64,000 nt of DNA from UBA6168 sp041741095. GTDB lineage: Bacteria > Bacteroidota > Bacteroidia > Chitinophagales > Saprospiraceae. The translations under genes and the position numbers were made by a program. The notes under the pieces were generated by a model. The model was not told where the DNA came from. It worked only from the letters and a program-made list of their open reading frames with translations, and searched no databases. Shown one piece after another: positions 34,428 through 42,074 of this stretch (the first letter of the stretch is position 1; each line of letters begins with the position of its first letter). The stretch is taken from assembly GCA_041741095.1 (NCBI GenBank), contig JBGSKQ010000143.1:143960-207959 (forward strand), written 5' to 3'.

Positions 34428-36167
34428 CTAACGGAGCAAAAGGAGCGTACCCCGTTTTTCAGTTGACCTGCCATCGGCTTGAATGGCTTTTATCATATAA
34501 ACATAAGTGCCCTGTGGCAGGGGCTTGTCATTTTTTTCGCCGTTCCAGCCGTCGTCTGGGATATTGCTGTAAAACAGCTCCTGCCCGTAGCGGTCGAAAA
34601 TCCGCATTTCATAACTCAAAAGGTTATCAAAAATGAGCAATGGCTTGAACTCGTTGTTAAAACCTTCTGGCACGAAGGCGTTGGGCACCAAAATGCGCAC
34701 CCGCTGTTCCACGCAGGCTATGTTGGATTTGCTTTCCAGCGCCATTTGGGTGCCATCGGGGGCCGTGACGGTGTGTTGGGCCACTACAAAATAACAGGAT
34801 TCAGCATCTTCAGGATTGGATGGGTCAAACTCGGCGTCGAAACTGGTAGCAGTAGCTCCAATGGTTCCAATTTGGGAAGTGGTATTGCCAGTTATTTTAA
34901 AAATGGAATAAGCATCCACTATTGAATTTTCCATGTCAAACCCCGTCCATTCGAGGTGGTTCAAGTTGCCCTGGGCGCTTATTGCTGTAAGGAAAATGGT
35001 GGAACCATAGCCCGACGCCGTGATGGAATCGCAGAGATCCTGTGCTTGTATTTTATAAAAAACCTTGCCCAGACCTGCCGCATCTGAAATGTCCGTTATG
35101 CCGTTTTCTGCCGCCAATAGGGGCGGTTGCGGCACAGGCGAAAAAGTTGAAATGGCTTGATAAGCAGCATTTTGGTCGCTGCTCAGCAGTTGAGCTTCTT
35201 TGACCTCCGCTGTTGGGTTCCAAACCCACGTGACCACAGCCTGGTTGTTCGCACCTACGCTGATGTTTTTTAAATACAATCCTTCCACTGGCTGTACAAT
35301 ATCAGCCGTCAAGCAGGTTTCGTTGGAGGTGGAAGTGAAGCCCGTGCCGCCTTCGAAGGCTTTTACATAAAAACAATAGGTGCTACCGTCCTGTACATTT
35401 GGATAAGCAAAAACCGAATCGGTGGCAAGTAGGGTTTGGGCGAGAGCGAATGCCCCACCATTTTCGCTCACCCATAGTTCCTGCTTTTCAATCCCCGCCA
35501 GCCAGTTTTGGTATTTGTTCCAATGCAGGGAAAAGGCCCTGTCGCATTGGCCGATATTGGCCTCCAAAAAAATAGTCTTGTGTTTGAGATCAAAAATGCT
35601 GGTGTTGCCACAGCGGTCGAGCGCATTGACGAGATAGGTTTCGGATTGTTGGCCAGGATTAGAGTTGAGGTCCAAATAAGTGGTGCCGCTGAAAACCGTG
35701 TCCACCGGGATGACGCCGATGGAGGTTTGCCGATAAATAATGTAGGCATAGACCTCAGGGGAAGGGCTGGGCTGCCAACTCAAAAAAGCTTCGTCGCCGT
35801 TTACCGTTACGTATTCGATGGGCGAGACTTCTGGCGGGCGGTTGTCGAGGGTATCGGAGGGAATAGCTGTTTCGCCTGGGCAAGTGTAATTGCTCAACAG
35901 GTAAAAAAACCATTGCTCGCCGCTTGGATTGATATGGTAATAGGCTGTCTGGGCAGGGTTGGAGATGGAAGCTAAAAGAACAAAAGGCCCATTGGGGCTT
36001 TGGCTGCCATAAATGTCGTAGCTGTTAAAAGCTCCGCAAGTGTTGTTGGGCAGTTCCCAGAAAAGGGAATCGCCTTTCACACAAATGAAATCAGGAGGGA
36101 AAATTTGTGCATTTGCCGAACTGAAGAGCGCTGTCAAAAAAAACAAAATGGTGTATAATTTCTTCAT
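34428..36167 (-). CDS. Secreted protein with gliding-motility-associated (T9SS type B) C-terminal domain
   Basis: Exported protein of 579 residues: signal peptide KKLYTILFFLTALFSSANAQ, several fibronectin type III-like repeats (for example PPEVSPIEYVTVNGDEAFLSW; GLYLKNISVGANNQAVVTW), and a canonical type B sorting domain from about residue 490 (LVPNAFVPEGFNNEFKP, YEMRIFDRYGQELFYS, DDGWNGEKNDKPLPQGTYVY, ending KRGTLLLLR). It should be exported by the type IX system. It follows a lipoprotein gene by 24 nt on the same strand. Codon use is like the core genome, unlike the AT-rich T9SS operon. Confidence 0.9.
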   Translation of the reverse strand: MKKLYTILFFLTALFSSANAQIFPPDFICVKGDSLFWELPNNTCGAFNSYDIYGSQSPNGPFVLLASISNPAQTAYYHINPSGEQWFFYLLSNYTCPGETAIPSDTLDNRPPEVSPIEYVTVNGDEAFLSWQPSPSPEVYAYIIYRQTSIGVIPVDTVFSGTTYLDLNSNPGQQSETYLVNALDRCGNTSIFDLKHKTIFLEANIGQCDRAFSLHWNKYQNWLAGIEKQELWVSENGGAFALAQTLLATDSVFAYPNVQDGSTYCFYVKAFEGGTGFTSTSNETCLTADIVQPVEGLYLKNISVGANNQAVVTWVWNPTAEVKEAQLLSSDQNAAYQAISTFSPVPQPPLLAAENGITDISDAAGLGKVFYKIQAQDLCDSITASGYGSTIFLTAISAQGNLNHLEWTGFDMENSIVDAYSIFKITGNTTSQIGTIGATATSFDAEFDPSNPEDAESCYFVVAQHTVTAPDGTQMALESKSNIACVEQRVRILVPNAFVPEGFNNEFKPLLIFDNLLSYEMRIFDRYGQELFYSNIPDDGWNGEKNDKPLPQGTYVYMIKAIQADGRSTEKRGTLLLLR

Positions 36168-36191
36168 TTTTCGTCACGTAATCTTCCTTGT

Positions 36192-36920
36192 TTATTGCAG
36201 GCTCAACTTCGTTTTGAATTTTTGCTCAAACGCACTCATGTCGTACACATCGGCCAGGCGGTAGGCCATTTGCCATTCTTTTGAAATATTTTTTTTGAAA
36301 AAAACCAAACCAAGGCCCTTTGCATACACTTCCATGCCACTGTATTCGAGTTCCAGGTGGCCTTCGGTTTCCTGATCCACCAGCTCACGGGTCAGGAATT
36401 TCACGGCGGGCAAGTTTTTTCCATCAAAAATAACGGTTGTGTCCTTGTCAAATTGCCTGTTGCGTACATGCGATACCGTGGCGCTGTCCGCCAAGGATTG
36501 CCATGTTACCGAAGAAAGCAGCACGCCCGGCGGGTCATTTACCTGGAAGGGGAACACATTTGCCGCCTCGATGTTGGCTGGCAATTGCACCTTTTTGCCC
36601 GTGCTGTCTTTTTCATACATATAAAAGTCGGCCAATAGCATCCCGTTACTGGCCCGCTCTTCCCGCACCAATTGGTCGGGCGAAAATTCAGGATCATAAG
36701 CAGTGCCGAGCAGGTATCGCTGGCCGCCTTCTTCTATTGATTTGTAGTACCAATACATGGGCGGGTCGTTGGGGTTGCCCACTGACTGGTATTCGTACAC
36801 TTTGCCAGCTTCCAGTTTATTTAATGGGAAATAAAAAGCTTCTATGTTGCGCTTGCCGTTAGCGTTTCCACAGCTATTTAAAAAAATAAAAAGAGGAAAA
36901 ATGTAAAGGATATTTTTCAT
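36192..36920 (-). CDS. Lipoprotein of unknown function
   Basis: Lipoprotein of 242 residues. ATG 36920 begins the signal peptide KNILYIFPLFIFLNSC with Cys at the lipobox; the upstream ATG at 36935 adds only MCFCF. The mature part is predicted beta-rich (LEAGKVYEYQSVGNPNDPPMYWYYKS; TTVIFDGKNLPAVKFLTREL). No recognised domain. Located 24 nt upstream of the T9SS type B gene and probably co-transcribed. Confidence 0.78.
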   Translation of the reverse strand: MKNILYIFPLFIFLNSCGNANGKRNIEAFYFPLNKLEAGKVYEYQSVGNPNDPPMYWYYKSIEEGGQRYLLGTAYDPEFSPDQLVREERASNGMLLADFYMYEKDSTGKKVQLPANIEAANVFPFQVNDPPGVLLSSVTWQSLADSATVSHVRNRQFDKDTTVIFDGKNLPAVKFLTRELVDQETEGHLELEYSGMEVYAKGLGLVFFKKNISKEWQMAYRLADVYDMSAFEQKFKTKLSLQ

Positions 36921-36952
36921 AAAGCAAAAACACATAAACTGCGAGCCGTCAT

Positions 36953-37048
36953 GTTTTGTGCATGGTTGATGAAGGTTTATGAGGTTGATAAGGGTTGATA
37001 ATCAACCTGTTATAAACTCTTATCAACTTTATCAACCATGCGCAAAAC
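36953..37048. repeat. Long inverted repeat with GGTTGATAAG words
   Basis: Outer arms GTTTTGTGCATGGTTGAT (36953-36970) and ATCAACCATGCGCAAAAC (37031-37048) pair at 17 of 18 positions. Between them lie further GTTGATAAG words facing CTTATCAAC words. It sits between the rsmI stop (37086) and the lipoprotein start, so it may terminate rsmI transcription. Related words occur at 55615-55650 and 59569-59672. Confidence 0.75.
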
Positions 37049-37085
37049 TTGGCGGTGTGAGCTATAAATACCCAAACACCGCTCC

Positions 37086-37748
37086 TCAAACCCCGCCCAC
37101 CATAACGACGATTTCACCCTTCACATTTTTCTGCTGGTAAAATGCGATGAGTCCAGCCAGGGTGTCCGTCTTTACTTCTTCATGGATTTTGCTCAACTCA
37201 CGGGCCACACTGGCCGGGCGTTCCGGGCCGCAATGTTCGGCCAGTTGTTCGAGGCACTTCACCAGTCGGTTGGGCGATTCGTACAGGATAAAGGTATGTG
37301 GCAGGGTAGCCAGGTATTGCAACCGCGTTTGCCGCCCTTTTTTATGGGGCAAAAAACCCTCAAAATGGAACTTGTCGGAAGGCAGGCCTGAAGCCGCCAA
37401 GGCTGGCACAAAGGCCGTAGCACCGGGCAGGCACTCTACCCTGACGCCTTCTTTCACACATTCCCGCACCAACAAAAAACCAGGATCTGAAATGCCCGGT
37501 GTGCCGGCATCTGAAACAAGGGCGAAGGTGGCCCCTGATTTAAGTTGCGCTACGATGGTGGATGTAATCTGGTGCTCGTTGAAGGCATGAAAGGCCGCTA
37601 TGGGCGTTTCGATTTGAAAATGCTGGAGTAGTTTGCGGGAAACCCTCGTGTCTTCCGCCCAGATTTTGTCCACCTCTTTCAGTATGCGCAAGGCCCGGAG
37701 GGTGATGTCCTCTAGGTTGCCGATAGGAGTGGGAACGAGGTAAAGCAC
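37086..37748 (-). CDS. rsmI: 16S rRNA (cytidine(1402)-2'-O)-methyltransferase
   Basis: SAM-dependent methyltransferase of 220 residues that modifies C1402 in the ribosomal decoding centre. Landmarks are LVPTPIGNLEDITLRAL, the AEDTRVSRKLL loop, SDAGTPGISDPG, LPGATAFVPALAASGLP and FEGFLPHKKGRQ, then YESPNRL. It begins with GTG at 37748, the only start that preserves the conserved N-terminus. The family C-terminal part beyond GEIVVMVGG is absent, a common short form. Preceded and followed by word-type inverted repeats. Confidence 0.95.
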   Translation of the reverse strand: MLYLVPTPIGNLEDITLRALRILKEVDKIWAEDTRVSRKLLQHFQIETPIAAFHAFNEHQITSTIVAQLKSGATFALVSDAGTPGISDPGFLLVRECVKEGVRVECLPGATAFVPALAASGLPSDKFHFEGFLPHKKGRQTRLQYLATLPHTFILYESPNRLVKCLEQLAEHCGPERPASVARELSKIHEEVKTDTLAGLIAFYQQKNVKGEIVVMVGGV

Positions 37749-37776
37749 AGGTGGGCGTTGGGTGAAAGGATGGTGA

Positions 37777-37875
37777 TTTGATTTAAGATTTCAGATTACA
37801 TGATATTTGATTTTTGATTTGGAGGCACAGGTACTGCAAAATCTGAAATCTTAAATCATGTAATCTTAAATCAAA
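37777..37875. repeat. Inverted repeat with TTTGATTTAAGATT words
   Basis: Arms TTTGATTTAAGATT (37777-37790) and AATCTTAAATCAAA (37862-37875) pair perfectly over 14 bp. A second pairing, AAGATTTCAGATT (37785-37797) with AATCTGAAATCTT (37840-37852), overlaps the first, so two alternative structures are possible. It lies between purS and rsmI. Confidence 0.75.
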
Positions 37876-37881
37876 CAGCAA

Positions 37882-38136
37882 TCAGTTGGCGGCTTCGACT
37901 GTAAAGGAATACGTTTCCATGATCATATTAGCCAGCAGTTTTTTGCAGGCTGTGTCCACTTTGGCGGTGGCGTCCTCTTGGCTATCTGCATCCAGCATCA
38001 TGTGGATGTGCTTGCCGATGCGGATGTCGTCCACGCCGCTAATGTCGAGGTTTTTCATGTTGTTGGCCACTGTCTTGCCCTGTGGGTCGAGCAGTTCTTT
38101 GTGGGGCATGATGTCAATTTCTGCAATGAATTTCAT
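37882..38136 (-). CDS. purS: Phosphoribosylformylglycinamidine synthase subunit PurS
   Basis: Small 84-residue subunit of the multi-protein FGAM synthase, bridging PurL and PurQ in purine biosynthesis. Family features: KFIAEIDIMPHKELLDPQGKT, then a short helix-strand pattern with IRIGKHIHMMLDAD and ACKKLLANMIMETYSFTVE. ATG 38136 is chosen because upstream codons to 38190 are made of the word repeat shared with the pssA 3' end. purL and purQ are not in the window. Confidence 0.88.
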   Translation of the reverse strand: MKFIAEIDIMPHKELLDPQGKTVANNMKNLDISGVDDIRIGKHIHMMLDADSQEDATAKVDTACKKLLANMIMETYSFTVEAAN

Positions 38137-38150
38137 AAGTTTATTTGAAC

Positions 38151-38212
38151 GATGAACTATGAATGATGAACCTAAAACTGGCAAGTTCATAGCTCATCAT
38201 TTATAGTTCATC
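38151..38212. repeat. Inverted repeat of GATGAACTATGAATGATGAAC words overlapping the pssA 3' end
   Basis: Left arm 38151-38172 (GATGAACTATGAATGATGAA...) faces right arm 38185-38212 (GTTCATAGCTCATCATTTAT...). The right arm includes the last codons and stop of pssA (38197 onward), so the word itself supplies the residues MMNYK and the stop codon. Confidence 0.75.
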
Positions 38213-38916
38213 ATTTTACAAACGGCGGAGAATAGGACATACACAGCGATGATGGGAGAGAAGGCTGCTTCTTTCAGAAAAACAATCATCAGCACTGCGA
38301 TGGCGGCAAAGATAAATCGAATCTCGTTGCCCTTCCAAGCCAGGTTTTTGAATTTCAGGCTGAACATGGGCAGGTTGCTTACCATCAACCAAGAAAGGAT
38401 GGGGATAATGGAGTAAACAAACACAGGCTGTATCACAAAATCGGCGAGGCCATAAGAGTCGTGGTGGTAAATGAGCATCAGGCCAACGGCAAAGGCCGTG
38501 CAGGCGGGGGTGGGCATTCCGATAAAATCTTCCGTTTGGCGGGTATCCAGGTTGAAAATAGCGAGGCGCAAGGCGGCAAACAAGGTGACGAGGAAAGCGG
38601 GCGAGGCCGCCAGCGTCAGTTCAATCGGCAGCACGTCCCTGCCCGAAAAACCTTTTACCAGCAGCATATAAAGGATAGCGCCCGGCACTACGCCAAAGGA
38701 TACCATGTCCGCCAGGGAGTCCAACTGCCCTCCGAGGGGCGATTTCACTTTCAGCACCCTGGCAAAAGTGCCGTCCAGGTAGTCGGCCACGCCGCCGGCC
38801 AGGCTGAAGAAAAAGGCCTGCACAAACTGCCCATAAAGTACGCTGGCCAGCGCACAGCAACCCAGGAAAAGGTTGATGAGTGTGATGAAATTCGGTATGT
38901 TCTTTTTTACAGGCAA
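38197..38916 (-). CDS. pssA: CDP-diacylglycerol-serine O-phosphatidyltransferase
   Basis: Integral membrane enzyme of 239 residues making phosphatidylserine, the precursor of phosphatidylethanolamine. The CDP-alcohol phosphatidyltransferase signature is complete: DYLDGTFARVLKVKSPLGGQ followed by LDSLADMVSFG. About eight hydrophobic segments follow. Start is TTG at 38916, directly before the conserved KKNIPNFITLINLFLGC; a promoter 30 nt upstream supports it. The final residues KMMNYK are encoded by a dispersed word repeat. Upstream of purS on the same strand. Confidence 0.93.
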   Translation of the reverse strand: MPVKKNIPNFITLINLFLGCCALASVLYGQFVQAFFFSLAGGVADYLDGTFARVLKVKSPLGGQLDSLADMVSFGVVPGAILYMLLVKGFSGRDVLPIELTLAASPAFLVTLFAALRLAIFNLDTRQTEDFIGMPTPACTAFAVGLMLIYHHDSYGLADFVIQPVFVYSIIPILSWLMVSNLPMFSLKFKNLAWKGNEIRFIFAAIAVLMIVFLKEAAFSPIIAVYVLFSAVCKMMNYK

Positions 38917-38945
38917 AGTAAATCTTGTGCTGTTTTTATGGCGGA

Positions 38946-38974
38946 CAAATGTAATTTAAAAACACAATTCACAA
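38946..38974 (-). promoter_or_regulatory. Promoter of pssA
   Basis: Minus strand TTG (38972-38974), an 18-nt spacer and TACATTTG (38946-38953). Its position leaves a leader of about 23 nt before the TTG start codon. Confidence 0.65.
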
Positions 38975-39086
38975 CGCCAGTGGACAATTACAGACGAGTT
39001 TCGCCATTCAGCCGATAAACGCCCCAACCATTTGGCCCAGGTCTATGTTTTCAGGCAGTTGTTTTAGTACAATCCCAAGGGCTGCC

Positions 39087-39094
39087 TATATTTG
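39087..39094 (+). promoter_or_regulatory. Probable -7 element of the first rhomboid gene
   Basis: TATATTTG matches TAnnTTTG; the nearest TTG (39059-39061) is 25 nt upstream, longer than ideal. It argues against the in-frame ATG at 39100 and for ATG 39166. Confidence 0.4.
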
Positions 39095-39165
39095 GGCGTT
39101 TGGCCGTTTCACAAAAAAAGAAACCATCGCCAACGACCCACTTTGCTCACTATCAAACAGCACGA

Positions 39166-39789
39166 ATGTACCTATCCGACGTTGTCAAAAACTTGCTGAT
39201 CATCAACATCATCGCTTATGTCCTTACCCATTTGACCGGGGAATTTGGCCAAGAATGGTTGATCAGGTTGAGTGTTTTTTACCCTGCCTCGCCCTATTTT
39301 GAACCCTATCAAATAGTCACCTACATGTTCATGCACGGCAACGTGACGCACATATTTTTCAATATGTTTGCCCTGTACATGTTCGGGACGCCGATAGAGA
39401 CGAGTTGGGGGCCAAAACGTTTTCTTTTTTACTATCTTTTTACGGGATTTGGTGCATTGGTTTTGCAATTTCTTGTTCAGTTCATTGCGCTGAGGCAAGG
39501 TTGGGAAGATCCCGAATCCATCAACTATCCGTTGTTGGGTGCTTCGGGCGCAGTTTTTGGCTTATTGGCGGCCTATGGGATGATGTTCCCAAACAGTATT
39601 TTGCAGCTCATCATCCCGCCCGTCAGGATGAAGGCGAAATATTTCGTCATCATTTACGCAGCCCTGGAGCTTTTTTTGGGGGTAGGCGGCTTCCAAAGTG
39701 GTATAGCCCATTTTGCCCATTTGGGCGGTGCGCTGTTCGGGGCTTTGCTCATCCTGTATTGGCGGCATCGGGGCGAGCGATTGTATTAA
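39166..39789 (+). CDS. Rhomboid-family intramembrane serine protease
   Basis: Six-helix membrane protease of 207 residues. ATG 39166 is preferred because the -7 box at 39087 would make the ATG at 39100 leaderless and the extra residues are polar. The active site is intact: GASG with Ser127 and His185 in HFAHLGG. The loop segment FMHGNVTHIFFNMFALYMFG is the conserved HxxxxHxxxN region. Substrates unknown. A second rhomboid gene follows 123 nt downstream on the same strand. Confidence 0.93.
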   Translation: MYLSDVVKNLLIINIIAYVLTHLTGEFGQEWLIRLSVFYPASPYFEPYQIVTYMFMHGNVTHIFFNMFALYMFGTPIETSWGPKRFLFYYLFTGFGALVLQFLVQFIALRQGWEDPESINYPLLGASGAVFGLLAAYGMMFPNSILQLIIPPVRMKAKYFVIIYAALELFLGVGGFQSGIAHFAHLGGALFGALLILYWRHRGERLY

Positions 39790-39912
39790 ACTTTTCAATC
39801 CAGTAATTTTGCTTTTTACTGATGTTTGAAATTTGGTTTTCGATACCTGCTTGATGGGCTTATGTGTTATCAAAAATCAAACATCCGGCATCGAATATCC
39901 GTTTTCCAGCAC

Positions 39913-40857
39913 ATGTTTACTTCCATTTGGGACGATATAAAGCGGCAGTTCAGTCAGGGCAACACCTTGACGAGGATTATCATTTTCAATATTTCCTTTT
40001 TTGTTTTTGTCAACATCGTCCTCTTCCTGTTGATACTGGTGGACGGCACGGCACCACCGCCCAGTTATGAGCCTTTCATCCACTTCTTCTCCATTTCTTC
40101 AGATTGGATGCACAACCTCACGCACCCTTGGGTTTTCATCACGCACATGTTCCTGCACGAAGGCTTCTGGCACATCCTGTGGAACATGTTGATGCTCTAC
40201 TGGTTTGGGCGCATCGTGGGCGACCTCCTGGGCGACAGGCGCATCTTGCCCATCTACCTATTGGGCGGCTTGGCTGGCGGATTGACATTTTTCATCATGG
40301 CCAATATTCCTACTCCCTGGGGTTTTGGAGGTTATGCGCTGGGCGCTTCCGCAGCCGTGATGTGTACCTTGCTCGTGGCGGGCATGACGGCTCCCGACTA
40401 CATCATTTCCTTGCTCTTTTTGGGCGATGTGAAATTGAAGTACATCGTGGCCGTGCTGGTATTTTTGGATTTGGTCGGGCTCTCCTGGAACAACAACTCC
40501 GGCGGCAGTTTTGGCCACCTGGGCGGCACAGCGATGGGTTTTGTCATCGCATATCAGTTGCAGCGGGGCAACGATCTGACCGTGCCCATCAACAAATTGA
40601 TACAAAGCATCAGTTCGTTTTTTAAAAACCTGTTTTCCATAGAAACCCGACGTGGGCCAAAGGTTGCCTACAAAAACCCCAACCTGAAAAAACAAAAAGC
40701 TGGCCGTGCCGGGCGCTTTGGCAGCCGCTCTGCCGACCCGGAAGACCTTTCGCACCAGGAAAAGCTCGACGCTATCCTCGACAAAATCAAAAAATCCGGC
40801 TACGACAGCCTCTCCCCTTCAGAGAAGGAGTTTTTGTTCAATGCCAGTAAGAAGTAA
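39913..40857 (+). CDS. Second rhomboid-family protease with C-terminal DUF6576-like tail
   Basis: Membrane protein of 314 residues from ATG 39913. It retains HEGFWHILWNMLMLYWFG, the serine in GASAAVM (Ser146) and the histidine in FGHLGG (His202). The motif is GASA rather than the usual GxSG, so activity is likely but not certain. After the last helix comes a cytosolic basic linker and a helical tail, LDAILDKIKKSGYDSLSPSE, of the type annotated as DUF6576. Tandem to the first rhomboid, probably by old duplication. Confidence 0.9.
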   Translation: MFTSIWDDIKRQFSQGNTLTRIIIFNISFFVFVNIVLFLLILVDGTAPPPSYEPFIHFFSISSDWMHNLTHPWVFITHMFLHEGFWHILWNMLMLYWFGRIVGDLLGDRRILPIYLLGGLAGGLTFFIMANIPTPWGFGGYALGASAAVMCTLLVAGMTAPDYIISLLFLGDVKLKYIVAVLVFLDLVGLSWNNNSGGSFGHLGGTAMGFVIAYQLQRGNDLTVPINKLIQSISSFFKNLFSIETRRGPKVAYKNPNLKKQKAGRAGRFGSRSADPEDLSHQEKLDAILDKIKKSGYDSLSPSEKEFLFNASKK

Positions 40858-40860
40858 TCT

Positions 40861-40933
40861 GGAATGGCTTCATGGTTAAATGGCTTCATGGTTTCTTCCT
40901 GGCCATTCAACCATACAACCATTTAACCATTCT
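40861..40933. repeat. Inverted repeat of AAATGGCTTCATGGTT words
   Basis: AATGGCTTCATGGTTAAATG and a second copy face GGCCATTCAACCATACAACC and ATTTAACCATTC. It starts a few nt after the second rhomboid stop and ends just before the next gene. Confidence 0.65.
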
Positions 40934-40938
40934 TATTC

Positions 40939-41985
40939 GTGAATTTCCTCAACAAATCCCTGCGCTGGGCAAACATACTACTGGTCTTGGTCACGCTGCT
41001 GGCCTATGTGGCGCCGTACATCAACCCAGCCAAATTTTGGCAGTTGTCCTATTTGGGCCTGGCCTATCCTGTTTTGTTGTTGGGCAATGTGTGCTTCGTC
41101 ATTTTTTGGAGCGTGAAACGAAACCGGTATGCCTTTTTTTCGCTTGGCTGTATCCTTGTTGGGTTCGCTTATTTCGCCAATTTTTTTGGTTGGCATTTTT
41201 TCTCTGGCAAAAGCAGCGACAAGGATGCCATGCTGGTGATGACCTACAATATTGCAGGTTTCAGGAAATTTGAAGCGGCGAAAAAAGACAAGCAACAGGC
41301 CACTATCGAAGCCCTGGAGAAATTTGCCCAACAAAACGGCCAGCCGGACATCCTTTGCGTACAGGAAGGAAGCGGCGAGCAGGCCACTGAAACGCTTCGC
41401 AAGACCTTTGGCTACACTCATTATTTCAAAAAAAAGGGGACCATCATTTTTTCAAAATATCCCTTTGGCGAGCACGGCGTTTTGCCTTTTGATGCAATGA
41501 GCAATTCTTGTGTTTGGGCTGATTTGAAAACCCCAAAAGGCACGGTGCGAGTTTATTCCGCCCACCTCCAGTCCAACCAATTGACCCAAACCGCCACTAA
41601 AATTGCCACCAAGGGCGACATCCGTGAAAAACAGACCTGGCGTGACGTCCGCTACGTGATGCGGCAGTACAAAAACGCTGTAGCAATAAGGGCCAGGCAA
41701 GCGCAAATCATCAAAAACCACCTCGCCAAAAGCCCCCACCCTGTCATTCTTTGCGGCGATTTCAACGACCCGCCCGTGTCCTACGTCCACCGCCTTTTGT
41801 CTGAAAACCTACAGGATAGCTTTTGTGAAAAAGGGGCAGGCATTTCCTCCACTTTCGCCGGCAAACTGCCCGCCCTGCGCATTGATTATGTGCTTTGTTC
41901 AAAAAAAATCAAAGTCCTGGGCTATCAGCGTGGCCGATTGGAACTTTCGGATCACTTCCCCGTTTTGGTGTCTTTGAAGCTTTGA
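40939..41985 (+). CDS. Membrane-anchored endonuclease/exonuclease/phosphatase-family protein
   Basis: Protein of 348 residues, GTG start at 40939. Three hydrophobic segments (about residues 10-30, 37-57, 62-82) precede an EEP domain with MTYNIAGF, ILCVQEGSG, SAHLQSNQL, VILCGDFNDPP, IDYVLCSK and SDHFPVLV, the full metal and catalytic set. The catalytic domain probably lies outside the inner membrane. Substrate (DNA, lipid phosphate or other) is not defined. The final codons overlap the upstream extension of the cysS frame but not the chosen cysS start. Confidence 0.9.
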   Translation: MNFLNKSLRWANILLVLVTLLAYVAPYINPAKFWQLSYLGLAYPVLLLGNVCFVIFWSVKRNRYAFFSLGCILVGFAYFANFFGWHFFSGKSSDKDAMLVMTYNIAGFRKFEAAKKDKQQATIEALEKFAQQNGQPDILCVQEGSGEQATETLRKTFGYTHYFKKKGTIIFSKYPFGEHGVLPFDAMSNSCVWADLKTPKGTVRVYSAHLQSNQLTQTATKIATKGDIREKQTWRDVRYVMRQYKNAVAIRARQAQIIKNHLAKSPHPVILCGDFNDPPVSYVHRLLSENLQDSFCEKGAGISSTFAGKLPALRIDYVLCSKKIKVLGYQRGRLELSDHFPVLVSLKL

Positions 41986-42074
41986 TAAAATTGGGATTTC
42001 CCAAAGCGTTTTCTAATCCTTCACCTTCCAATTACCCTTCACCATTTTCTGTTCCCGATTCCTATTTTTGCGCC

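Noticed and set aside
42063..42070. TATTTTTG just before cysS as a promoter
   Set aside because: It would place transcription start at or after the ATG and lacks an upstream TTG; likely chance.
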